The position numbers were made by a program, and so were the translations under genes. Positions 24,994 to 31,683 of a DNA stretch of 47,580 bases are shown here, in pieces. The notes under the pieces are model-generated. The model was given only the letters and a program-made list of their open reading frames with translations. It did no database searches and was not told where the DNA came from. Each line of letters begins with the position of its first letter. Position 1 is the stretch's first letter. The DNA is taken from assembly GCA_030680175.1 (NCBI GenBank), contig JAUXWO010000116.1:1-47580 (forward strand), read 5' to 3'. The DNA is from Vicinamibacterales bacterium (GTDB taxonomy: Bacteria > Acidobacteriota > Vicinamibacteria > Vicinamibacterales > UBA2999).

Positions 24994-25923
24994 CTACGCC
25001 GCTTTCTGCTCCTCGGGTGCGGCCGGGGGGAGTGCGGGCTGCGAGCGCACGATGCCCACGCCGGCAAAGACGAGCACGGCGGCGAACACGATTCGCAGTG
25101 TGAACGGCTCCGCCAGCAGCAGCGTCCCGAGCAGCACGGCGATGATCGGATTGATGTAGGCGTAGAGCGAGACGGTCGAGACGGGCAGGTACTTCAGCGC
25201 GTAGACATACGACGTGTAGCCGAGGATCGAGCCGAAGATGACGAGGTAGGCCATCGCCGCGCCCGAGCGCCACGAGAACGACAGCGCGCCCCAGTCGCCA
25301 CGCGCGCTGCCCACCGCCGTGAGGAGCAGGCCCGCAAACACCATCTGCACGGCCGCGGCCGCGAGCGGGCTGGCGTCGATCGTCCGCCGCTTCGTGTACG
25401 ACGTGCCGAGCGCCCACGAGAGGCAGGCCGCCTGCAGCGCCAGGATCCCGATGACGAAGGCGCGCCCCTCGGCGCCGCCGGCGCCAAGCTGGGGCCACAC
25501 GAGCAGCACGATGCCGGAGAAGCCGACGAGCAGTCCCGTGACGGCGCGCCAGCGGAGGCGTTCCCCGCCGCCCGCGGCGAGTTCGACGAGGACGACCCAG
25601 AACGGCACCATCGCGACGAGCACGGCCGTCAGCCCGCTCGGCACCGACTGCTGCGCGAAGACAACAAGTCCGTTGCCGCCCACGTTCATCAGGATGCCGA
25701 GCACGAGCAGGCTGCCCCAGGTGCGCGGCTTCGGGAGGCGGTGGCCGAGCAGAGGCAAGATCGCCGTGAGGAGGACGCCCGCCCCCAGCCAGCGGAGTCC
25801 GGCGAGCAGCGACACCGGCACCGTCTCGAGCGCGATGCGGATCGCGAAGTACGTCGTGCCCCAAACGAGACACACCGTGATCCACGCCGCATAGCCCAGC
25901 TTCTTCCCCGTTGGCATCACCAT
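24994..25923 (-). CDS. EamA/DMT-family transporter
   Basis: A 309-residue membrane protein with about ten hydrophobic helices arranged as two EamA repeats (about 8-140 and 155-295). The first repeat has WGTTYFAIRIALETVP and the second ends VFAAVLVFAGVGIV. Family members usually export amino acids or other metabolites. An Lrp/AsnC-type regulator lies just upstream on the same strand, a common pairing for amino-acid exporters, so that substrate class is the best guess. Start ATG 25923 (or ATG 25917). The frame stays open upstream only because the tandem repeat D1 lacks stops; peptides such as NEQRTANSE there are repeat translation. Confidence 0.88.
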   Translation of the reverse strand: MVMPTGKKLGYAAWITVCLVWGTTYFAIRIALETVPVSLLAGLRWLGAGVLLTAILPLLGHRLPKPRTWGSLLVLGILMNVGGNGLVVFAQQSVPSGLTAVLVAMVPFWVVLVELAAGGGERLRWRAVTGLLVGFSGIVLLVWPQLGAGGAEGRAFVIGILALQAACLSWALGTSYTKRRTIDASPLAAAAVQMVFAGLLLTAVGSARGDWGALSFSWRSGAAMAYLVIFGSILGYTSYVYALKYLPVSTVSLYAYINPIIAVLLGTLLLAEPFTLRIVFAAVLVFAGVGIVRSQPALPPAAPEEQKAA

Positions 25924-25925
25924 GA

Positions 25926-26073
25926 CTGCTCGCTGTTCGCCGTTCGCTGTTCGCCGTTCGCTATTCGCGGTTCGCTGTTCGTGGTTCGCGGTTCGCGGCT
26001 CGCGGCTCGCCGTTTCCACTACCCACTACCCACTACCCACTACCAACTACCCACTACCCACTACCCACCGTTC
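25926..26073. repeat. Tandem repeats GTTCGCT/GTTCGCC and CACTACC (D1)
   Basis: About a dozen degenerate 7-8 bp GTTCGCN units (to about 26015) are followed by about seven CCACTAC/CCAACTAC units. The array fills the whole gap between lrp and eamA, and the stop codon of the lrp-like gene is the CTA of a CTACCCA unit. Confidence 0.92.
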
Positions 26074-26546
26074 ACCGTCCCCCGTCCGCCCAGCGGCAGC
26101 TTCGAGCTCTCCTTGACGGTCTCGAGCACGATGGTCGTGCGCGTGGACGTGACGGTGGGGATCGACGCGATGCGGGTGCGGAGCAGCTGGCCGAGATGCT
26201 CGGCGTCGCGCGCGCGGACCTTCAGCAGATAGCAGTCGTCGCCCGCCACGTGATGCAGCTCCAGCACCTCGGGGATCTCCGACAGCGCCACCGCCGAGGG
26301 CATTTCGGACCCGTGCTCGCTCGAGCGGACCGACACGTACGCCAGCAGCCCGAGGTCCACCGCCCTCGGATCCACCCTCGCCGTGAATTCCTGGACGATG
26401 CCCTTGGCCTCGAGCTTCCGCAGCCGTTCGAGCACCGCCGAGGGCGCCAGCCCGACCGCCTTGGCGATATCCGACTGCGTCACCCTGGCATTGGACTGAA
26501 GCATGTCCAATATTTGAACATCTGTATCGTCGATTATTCGGCTCAT
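26061..26546 (-). CDS. Lrp/AsnC-family transcriptional regulator
   Basis: A 161-residue protein. The N-terminal winged helix-turn-helix (VTQSDIAKAVGLAPSAVLERLRKL, about 24-48) is followed by the ligand-binding RAM domain (about 70-145, with LELHHVAGDDCYLLKV). It probably senses an amino acid and controls the transporter just downstream, and perhaps itself. The end of the protein (RGTVNGG) is encoded next to the CACTACC array and its TAG comes from that array, so the C-terminus may have been trimmed or extended by the repeat. Start ATG 26546 follows a good promoter. Confidence 0.93.
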   Translation of the reverse strand: MSRIIDDTDVQILDMLQSNARVTQSDIAKAVGLAPSAVLERLRKLEAKGIVQEFTARVDPRAVDLGLLAYVSVRSSEHGSEMPSAVALSEIPEVLELHHVAGDDCYLLKVRARDAEHLGQLLRTRIASIPTVTSTRTTIVLETVKESSKLPLGGRGTVNGG

Positions 26547-26561
26547 TGGTGTCTTTAGAGA

Positions 26562-26590
26562 ACTATATTCAAGACGATGGCGTGTGTCCA
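26562..26590 (-). promoter_or_regulatory. Sigma-70-type promoter of the lrp/asnC gene (TGGACA-N17-TATAGT)
   Basis: On the minus strand TGGACA (26590-26585) is followed by 17 bases and TATAGT (26567-26562), 15 bases before the ATG. This is the best bipartite promoter in the window. Confidence 0.65.
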
Positions 26591-26606
26591 GATGTTCCCT
26601 GGTGGG

Positions 26607-26665
26607 GAGGGGTCTGGCACCGTGACATGGGAAACGGTGCAGTTCCTGCTGCCCCCTGTGGAAAA
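26607..26665. repeat. GGGGTCTGGCACCGTGAC element, half copy (C1)
   Basis: One arm of the palindrome at 31541-31669 is present (GAGGGGTCTGGCACCGTGAC, then GAAACGGTGCAGTTCCTGC); the matching arm is absent or degraded. It lies between the GGDEF gene's 3' end and the lrp promoter. Confidence 0.8.
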
Positions 26666-26781
26666 GTTGCGGTCGTCTACGGGAGGCAGCAGCCTGCTCG
26701 CGACGAACCGTGATAGTGGGAGCGTTCGGGGCGGATGGACGGGCGGGGCTGGAACTGGCGGGAAGCGAACCGCGAATGGCG

Positions 26782-28047
26782 CTACGCCACCGACAGGTTG
26801 TCGGACCCAATGCGCACGCAGTTGCGCCCCTCGTTCTTCGCGCGGTAGAGCGCCGCGTCGGCGCGCGCGATGATCGCCTCGAGGTTCACCTCGCCGGGCA
26901 GGGCCTGGGTGATCCCGAAGCTCGCCGTGACGGTGAGCGCTTCGCCCGCCCACGGAATCGGCCGCTCCGCGATCTCCCGCCGGAGCGTCTCCGACACGCG
27001 CCGGGCGCCGGCGAGCGGCGTCTCGGGCAGCAGCACCAGGAACTCCTCGCCCCCGTAGCGGCACTTCACGTCGGAGCCGCGCAGCACTTCGCGCATCCGC
27101 CGCCCGACCGCCGCCAGGACGGCATCGCCGCACAGGTGGCCGTAGCGATCGTTCACGTCCTTGAAGTGATCGAGGTCGAACATGATGAGCGAGACCGGCA
27201 TCTGGCTGCGCCGCGCGCGGCGCAGTTCGGCGTCCACCACCTCGATCGCGTGCGCGCGCGTCACGCAGCCGGTGAGTCCGTCGCGCAGGCTGTTCTCGCG
27301 CACCTCGCGGAACAGCTGCGCATTCTTCACCGACACGGCCAGGAGCGACGCCGCGGCCTCGATCACCCGCCGGTGCGCCGCCGGCAGCGCCTCGTCTTTC
27401 GGCGTCACGCCGAGCACGCCCACCGGGGCCCCGCCGACGATCAGCGGGAACCCGAGCGCGCGGCCCGGGGATGCGGGCGCGGCCGACGGCGAGGCCAGGA
27501 CGTGCGCGGCCAGATCCTCACGCGCGAGGGTGTCGTCCGCCGTGCGCGTGTCACCGCTCAGCGCTTCCCACTCATTGCCCTGCCGGAGCAGCACCCACAG
27601 CTCGTCCGTCCCCACGACCCGCGGCAGGTGATGCGTGACCGCACTGCGGATCGCGTCGTAGTCGAGCGACCGGGCCAGCGCATGACCGAAGGCCACGAGC
27701 CGTTCGAGCTCCCCCGCGCGCGCCTCCGCCTCGGCCTTCGCCGCCTCGGCCGCCGCGGCCTGCGCCTGCACCTCGTGACGCTTGCGCAGTTGATGGACGA
27801 TGTAGACACCGGTGAGGAGCATGAGCGCGGGCATCAGCGCAAGGCCGGAGCTCCGCTCGATGTCACGCGCGATATCAAGCCCGCGGGAGATGGGCTCGGA
27901 GAAGATGATGACGAGGGCCGCCGTCAGGCCTGCAAGCAGCAGCATGTCCTGACGGCCCACCAGACGCATATCGTGCGCAGCGTAGCTCCGCCCGGCGCCA
28001 TCGTCAATGACCGGATTCGTGATCGGCGATTCAGGGGGCGCGGACAC
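26782..28047 (-). CDS. Membrane GAF-GGDEF diguanylate cyclase
   Basis: Up to 421 residues. Two hydrophobic segments (about 35-55 and 70-86) are followed by an Ala/Glu-rich coiled coil, a GAF-like region (about 115-245) and a GGDEF domain (about 255-415) with the active-site sequence GGEEF at 332-336. An I-site RxxD (RGSD) lies five residues before it, so the enzyme should make cyclic di-GMP and be product-inhibited. Start: GTG 28047 gives the longest form; ATG 27969 (TACGCT nine bases upstream) is equally likely and keeps all domains. It is divergent from the hybrid histidine kinase, so both may be controlled together. Confidence 0.88.
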   Translation of the reverse strand: MSAPPESPITNPVIDDGAGRSYAAHDMRLVGRQDMLLLAGLTAALVIIFSEPISRGLDIARDIERSSGLALMPALMLLTGVYIVHQLRKRHEVQAQAAAAEAAKAEAEARAGELERLVAFGHALARSLDYDAIRSAVTHHLPRVVGTDELWVLLRQGNEWEALSGDTRTADDTLAREDLAAHVLASPSAAPASPGRALGFPLIVGGAPVGVLGVTPKDEALPAAHRRVIEAAASLLAVSVKNAQLFREVRENSLRDGLTGCVTRAHAIEVVDAELRRARRSQMPVSLIMFDLDHFKDVNDRYGHLCGDAVLAAVGRRMREVLRGSDVKCRYGGEEFLVLLPETPLAGARRVSETLRREIAERPIPWAGEALTVTASFGITQALPGEVNLEAIIARADAALYRAKNEGRNCVRIGSDNLSVA

Positions 28048-28091
28048 CCACCCGCCCGGCGACCCCGGTTGCCCCCAGCGCCCGGGGGCGC

Positions 28092-28097
28092 TAAAGT
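28092..28097 (+). promoter_or_regulatory. -10 box TAAAGT, 6 nt before an ATG (leaderless type)
   Basis: TAAAGT-GGGCCC-ATG at 28104. The ATG opens a short frame that ends on the likely start of the kinase gene. Confidence 0.45.
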
Positions 28098-28103
28098 GGG
28101 CCC

Positions 28104-28223
28104 ATGCGGTCCAGAGTCCACAGGCACGCCATCCGTGCGGCCGCCGAGCCCACGTGGACGTCCAGGTGCCAGGCCTGGACGCCTACGCCCACGCCGCCGC
28201 CCGGCAAGCAGCCGTCGATGTGA
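28104..28223 (+). CDS. Possible 39-codon leader ORF overlapping the kinase start
   Basis: ATG 28104 follows a -10 box at the leaderless distance and reads 39 codons (MRSRVHRHAIRAAAEP... rich in Arg, Pro and Thr) to a TGA at 28221-28223. The stop overlaps the GTG at 28220 of the histidine kinase in the arrangement GTGA, typical of translational coupling. No family is recognised. It could be a regulatory leader, or the remains of an N-terminus separated by a frameshift. Coding potential cannot be judged at this length. Confidence 0.3.
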   Translation: MRSRVHRHAIRAAAEPTWTSRCQAWTPTPTPPPGKQPSM

Positions 28224-29731
28224 ACCGCGCCGATGCGTTCGCCCGTCTCTTCGAGGCCGTTCACGAGGGGGTCTACATCGGCGTCCTCGCGACGGCGGGC
28301 TCTGTCACAGAGGCCGCCAACCCCCACCTGAAGCTCACCTTCGGCTACCCCCCAGAGACTCCGGACCACGAGGTCACGCCGTTTGAGGCGGCGCACTTCG
28401 TCGACCCGCAGGCGCGCGAGGTCTTCCTGGAACGGCTGGGGTCGGCGGGTACCGTGGCGTCGTATCTGCTGCGGCTGCGCAAGGTGGACGGAGCCGCGAT
28501 CTGGCTCGAGGTCACCGCGAACGCGGAGGTGCTCGAGCCGGGGCGGCTGCGCGTCGAGGCGATCGTGCGCGACGTAAGCGAGCGCAAGAAGCTCGACGAC
28601 CAGGCGCGCGACCTCTATCAGCAGCTGCTGCAGGCCGAGAAGATGGCGGCGCTCGGCCAGACGATCTCCGGCGTCGCGCACGAGTTGAACAACCCGCTTG
28701 CCACCATCCTGTCGTGGTCCGAGCGGCTCGCGCAGAAGAGCGCCGACCCGCCGGTGCGTAAGGGCCTCGAGATCATCCTCGGGGAGGCGGAGCGCGCCGC
28801 GCGCATCGTGCGCAATCTCCTCACCTTCGCGCGCAAGCGGCAGAGCACGCGCGCGATGGTCGATCTCAACCAGGTCGTGCGCGAGACGCTCGCGCTGCGC
28901 GCCTACGAGCAGCGCGTGACCAACATCACCGTCATCCCGGCGCTCGCCGCCGGCCTGCCCCAGATCTTCGCCGACGGGCATCAGTTCAAGCAGGTGCTGC
29001 TCAACCTGCTGATCAACGCCGAGCAGGCGATGATCGGCGCCCACGGACGCGGCACCCTCGTCGTCCGCACCTGGCACGATGCGGATCGCGACGCGATTGT
29101 GCTCGAAGTGAACGATGACGGTCCGGGGATTCCGGAGGAGATGCAGGGCCGGATCTTCGATCCGTTCTTCACGACGAAGGAAGTCGGCAAGGGCACGGGC
29201 CTCGGCCTCACCGTGGCGTACGCGATCGTGCAGGAGCACGGCGGGCGCATCTGGCTCGCGTCTGCGCAGGGCGGCGGCGCCTCGTTCTTCATCGAGATGC
29301 CCGTGACGGGCGCGAGCGGCGCGCCGCGCAAGGCGCCGCCGGCGCCGGTGGCGCTCGAGGCGTTCAAGGGCGCGCGGGTGCTGGTGGTGGAGGACGAGCC
29401 CGCGCTGGCCGCGGCGGTGGCCGAGGCGCTCGAGGACGCGGGGTTCGTGGTGGACCGGGCGGGCGACGGCGAGGAAGGACTCGGCCGGGTGACGGCCGAG
29501 CCCTATGACCTCGTGGTGTGTGACCTGAAGATGCCGCGCATGGACGGCATGGAGTTCTACCGCGCCATGGCGGCCGCGACGCCGGCGCTGGCGCGCCGCG
29601 TGATCTTCGTGACGGGCGACGTCGCCGGCACCGACGCCGAGCGCTTCCTCGACGAAGCCGGCTGCCTCTGGCTGTCCAAGCCGTTCCGGCTTGGTGACTT
29701 GCTGCGCGCCGCGCGCGACACGCTGTCGTAG
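28220..29731 (+). CDS. PAS hybrid histidine kinase with C-terminal receiver
   Basis: About 503 residues from GTG 28220 (GTG 28154, in frame, would add 22). A PAS domain (about 5-125, GYPPETPDHEV, IVRDVSERKKL) is followed by HisKA with phospho-acceptor H154 (SGVAHELNNPLATI), an HATPase domain (NDDGPGIPEEM, FFTTKEVGKGTGLGL) and a receiver (about 385-500) with acceptor D435 (VVCDLKMPRMDG). No membrane segment is seen, so it is a cytoplasmic sensor. The C-terminal receiver implies a phosphorelay needing a separate phosphotransfer protein; a DHp-only protein is encoded 1.3 kb downstream. The last 175 bp overlap, tail to tail, the 3' end of the sigma factor gene on the other strand. Confidence 0.9.
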   Translation: MNRADAFARLFEAVHEGVYIGVLATAGSVTEAANPHLKLTFGYPPETPDHEVTPFEAAHFVDPQAREVFLERLGSAGTVASYLLRLRKVDGAAIWLEVTANAEVLEPGRLRVEAIVRDVSERKKLDDQARDLYQQLLQAEKMAALGQTISGVAHELNNPLATILSWSERLAQKSADPPVRKGLEIILGEAERAARIVRNLLTFARKRQSTRAMVDLNQVVRETLALRAYEQRVTNITVIPALAAGLPQIFADGHQFKQVLLNLLINAEQAMIGAHGRGTLVVRTWHDADRDAIVLEVNDDGPGIPEEMQGRIFDPFFTTKEVGKGTGLGLTVAYAIVQEHGGRIWLASAQGGGASFFIEMPVTGASGAPRKAPPAPVALEAFKGARVLVVEDEPALAAAVAEALEDAGFVVDRAGDGEEGLGRVTAEPYDLVVCDLKMPRMDGMEFYRAMAAATPALARRVIFVTGDVAGTDAERFLDEAGCLWLSKPFRLGDLLRAARDTLS

Positions 29732-30588
29732 CGCACGACGATGCCGCCGGTGGCGCGACGGGCGGCGCCGGAGGCGACGCGCGTGCTGTCGTCCGGCAGC
29801 GTGGCCTTCACCATCTTCATCTTCGGCTTCGCCTCGAAGGCGAGGAGGGCGCCGCGGAGCGCCGTCACGGTGTCGGCCGGCGTCACGGTGGCGCCGAGCG
29901 CATCACGCAGCCGCTTGATGGCGCGCGCGTGGAGCTGCGAGACGCGCGACTCGTTGACGCCGAGCTCCGCGCCGATCTCCTTCATCGTCACTTCGGCGTA
30001 GTAGTAGAGGCTGATGACGCGCTGCTCTCGGGCGGGCAGCGACTCGATCGCCCCGCGCACGCGCGCCTGCACTTCATGCTTCTCGTAGGCGTAGTCGGGG
30101 CGCTCGGGTTCGGCCGGCACCATCACCGCCGGGAGCTGCGACTCGTCGACGTTGTCGCCGCACGAGAGCGGCGACGTCGACTCGATCGTGTTGATGCGCA
30201 CGACGATCTTGCCGAGTCGCGCCTCGTCGAGACCGACGGCGGCGGCGAGGTCGGCGTTCGACGGCTCGTGCCCGAGGCTGGCGCGCAGCTTCTCGCGCGC
30301 GGCCTCGAGCTCGCGGCGCAGGCGTCGCACACCGCGTGGCCAGGCGTCCTTGCGGAGCGCATCGATCATGGCGCCACGGATGCGGCGTTCGGCAAAGGTC
30401 TCGAACTTGATACCGCGCGATTCCTCGAAACGGCGCGCCGCGTCGATCAAGCCGATCACGCCGTCCTGGACGAGGTCGCCCAGGTCGATGGAATGCGGCA
30501 TGGTGGCGGCCATGCGCCGGGCCAGCGCTTCCACGAAGGGAAGTCCGGCTTCGATGCGCGGGTTGGTGGTCTCGATCTCGGCCTTCAT
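29557..30588 (-). CDS. Sigma-28/FliA-like RNA polymerase sigma factor with a long C-terminal tail
   Basis: A 343-residue protein. Region 2 lies at about 20-85 (DLGDLVQDGVIGLIDAARRF, FETFAERRIRGAMIDALR), region 3 at about 95-130 and region 4 with its helix-turn-helix at about 180-228 (MKEIGAELGVNESRVSQLH). This is the FliA/SigD/WhiG layout, which usually ends near residue 230-260. Here about 110 further residues follow, Arg/Ser/Ala-rich, and the last 57 are encoded antisense to the receiver domain of the hybrid kinase. The tail has no known domain and may be accidental read-through of a lost stop. ATG 30588 has a GGAG site. No flagellar gene is in the window, so the regulon may not be motility. 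Confidence 0.88.
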   Translation of the reverse strand: MKAEIETTNPRIEAGLPFVEALARRMAATMPHSIDLGDLVQDGVIGLIDAARRFEESRGIKFETFAERRIRGAMIDALRKDAWPRGVRRLRRELEAAREKLRASLGHEPSNADLAAAVGLDEARLGKIVVRINTIESTSPLSCGDNVDESQLPAVMVPAEPERPDYAYEKHEVQARVRGAIESLPAREQRVISLYYYAEVTMKEIGAELGVNESRVSQLHARAIKRLRDALGATVTPADTVTALRGALLAFEAKPKMKMVKATLPDDSTRVASGAARRATGGIVVRYDSVSRAARSKSPSRNGLDSQRQPASSRKRSASVPATSPVTKITRRASAGVAAAMAR

Positions 30589-30922
30589 CAGGGGGTCTCC
30601 GAAGGCCTCAGGTTCGAATTCGTGAGGCCCTTACGGAACCTGTCTAGTGCAGCGACGATGCCAGCTTTGTGCAACGGCGTGGCGGGGTGTGCAAAAAAGG
30701 ACGAGATGTGGTGACAAAACCATTATTTGCAGTCACTTACACGCATGTTCTCACCCGAGCACACTGCTGCGCGCGCCCGGTCAATCGCCCTCATGTCGTC
30801 AAATTGTTGGCGAAACAGGCCAATTGATCGTCAAACACATGACGCGTTCATTACGTTTTTGTGGTTAGGGGGAAGGGGTGGAAGCGGGCCTTGGTCTCTG
30901 CCGAGGCCGGGGGCTGGGTCGT
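30589..30922. other. AT-richer upstream region of the sigma factor gene
   Basis: No gene seen. It contains the sigma-54-like site at 30648-30663 and a stretch with clearly lower GC (about 30690-30870) than the surroundings, including TTTGCAGTCACTT, CAAATTGTT and CATTACGTTTTTG. This may be a regulatory upstream region or old foreign DNA. Confidence 0.45.
30648..30663 (-). promoter_or_regulatory. Sigma-54-like -24/-12 element before the sigma-28-like gene
   Basis: On the minus strand TGGCATCGTCGCTGCA has GG and GC separated by ten bases and matches the TGGCAY-N5-TTGCW consensus except for one T-to-C change in the -12 part and one in the spacer purine. It lies 60 bp before the ATG of the sigma gene. 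A sigma-54 activator gene is 1.1 kb away. Confidence 0.35.
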
Positions 30923-31022
30923 GGCGTGTCTCGACTCGGGCTACTGCCGGCGTCTCTGGCCGGACGCAACTTGCGGGCGGGCCCAACCGGGGGCCCGGCA
31001 GCGGACCGTCAACGACACTCGG
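30923..31022. repeat. Family B palindromic element, copy B4 (100 bp, diverged)
   Basis: The ends GGCGTGTCTCGACT and GTCAACGACACTCG and the central GC hairpin are kept; the interior has several substitutions. Its right end touches the stop codon (read on the minus strand) of the DHp-only gene with no gap. Relative to that gene it is reversed compared with B1-B3. Confidence 0.8.
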
Positions 31023-31268
31023 CTAGTCGTGGTCGACGCGGTCGCGGATCGAGCGGGAGACGCTCATCGCTTCGAGCGCCGCGGTCACGACCTGGGTGGC
31101 ACGCGAGCGCTGGTGCTCATCGGACAGCTTCGACTCGAGCAGTTCCGAATGCGCGAGGATGATGCCCAGCTGGTTGTTCAGGCGGTGGAAGAGCAGGCGC
31201 AGATCGCTCGCATCGTCGGGGGAGGACGCGCGCGATCTGCTGTCGGTCACGATTGGTGCTGGCTGCAA
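31023..31268 (-). CDS. Stand-alone histidine-kinase phospho-acceptor (DHp) protein
   Basis: Only 81 residues. Residues about 20-75 match a HisKA helical hairpin with H28 in LLFHRLNNQLGIILAHSELL, the usual H-x-L-N-N pattern of NtrB-like kinases. There is no ATPase domain and none in the flanking frames, so it cannot phosphorylate itself. It could be a phosphotransfer protein between the hybrid kinase receiver and the NtrC-type regulator, or a decoy/dimerisation partner. Start: TTG 31268, nine bases after the stop of the HTH gene, suggesting coupled translation (GTG 31250 is an alternative that keeps the domain). Its TAG abuts element B4. Confidence 0.65.
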   Translation of the reverse strand: MQPAPIVTDSRSRASSPDDASDLRLLFHRLNNQLGIILAHSELLESKLSDEHQRSRATQVVTAALEAMSVSRSIRDRVDHD

Positions 31269-31276
31269 CGCGATGC

Positions 31277-31477
31277 CTACGCTGACGCCCGAGCCACGTT
31301 CGATTCCCGCATTGTCCCGTCCGGCGAGCGCCAGAGGGTGTCGACGAAGATCCGGATGCTGCCGCCCGCCGTGCGGACGTACTCCACCTTGCCGGCGGCA
31401 ATCCAGTTATAGATCGTGCGTCGGCTGACGCCGACCAGTTCGCACGCCTTCATGATGCTGATGGTTTGACGTTCCAC
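31277..31477 (-). CDS. Mini helix-turn-helix DNA-binding protein (excisionase/MerR-like)
   Basis: A 66-residue protein from GTG 31477 (58 from ATG 31453). Nearly all of it is a HTH_17/excisionase-type winged helix: KACELVGVSRRTIYNWIAAG, then a wing VEYVRTAGGSIRIFVDTL. No effector domain follows. It heads a two-gene unit with the DHp-only protein and is divergent from the sigma-54 activator gene. TTGAC half-sites lie over its own start (31466-31470, 31481-31485) and at the activator start (31684-31706), so it may regulate both, by inference. An open frame on the same strand continues upstream to 31879 but is repeat and shadow sequence. Confidence 0.7.
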   Translation of the reverse strand: MERQTISIMKACELVGVSRRTIYNWIAAGKVEYVRTAGGSIRIFVDTLWRSPDGTMRESNVARASA

Positions 31478-31540
31478 GGCTTGACAGTGCCTCCCACGGA
31501 GACATATCGGGCGGTTGCGCAAAACCTGCAGGGGCGAGGG

Positions 31541-31669
31541 GAGGGGTCTGGCACCGTGACATCGGAAACGGCGCAGTTCCTGCAACCCCCTCCTGTTGAA
31601 GGAATGCGGATCTCTGCGGAGGGGCAGCAGGAACTGCGCCGTTTCCGATGTCACGGTGCCAGACCCCTC
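31541..31669. repeat. GGGGTCTGGCACCGTGAC palindromic element (C2), near-perfect long inverted repeat
   Basis: Bases from 31541 (GAGGGGTCTGGCACCGTGAC) are repeated in inverse order ending at 31669; the arms are about 45 bp with very few mismatches and a loop of about 40 bp. It occupies most of the divergent promoter region between the mini-HTH gene and the activator gene. Confidence 0.92.
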
Positions 31670-31683
31670 TTGACTTCGTGGCG

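Noticed and set aside
25926-26073. CRISPR array
   Set aside because: Units are only 7-8 bp with no spacers; there are no cas genes. The same applies to the arrays at 35391, 37085 and 43807.
30690-30870. Integrated element signalled by lower GC
   Set aside because: The stretch is under 200 bp, has no gene or attachment-like repeat, and may simply be a promoter region.
31277-31477. Toxin-antitoxin pair (mini-HTH plus the 81-residue protein)
   Set aside because: The 81-residue partner matches a HisKA domain and not a toxin family, and the HTH lacks a typical antitoxin tail.
26607-31669. Composite transposon bounded by the two GGGGTCTGGCACC copies
   Set aside because: One copy is only a half element, there is no transposase, and the genes between are ordinary in base use.
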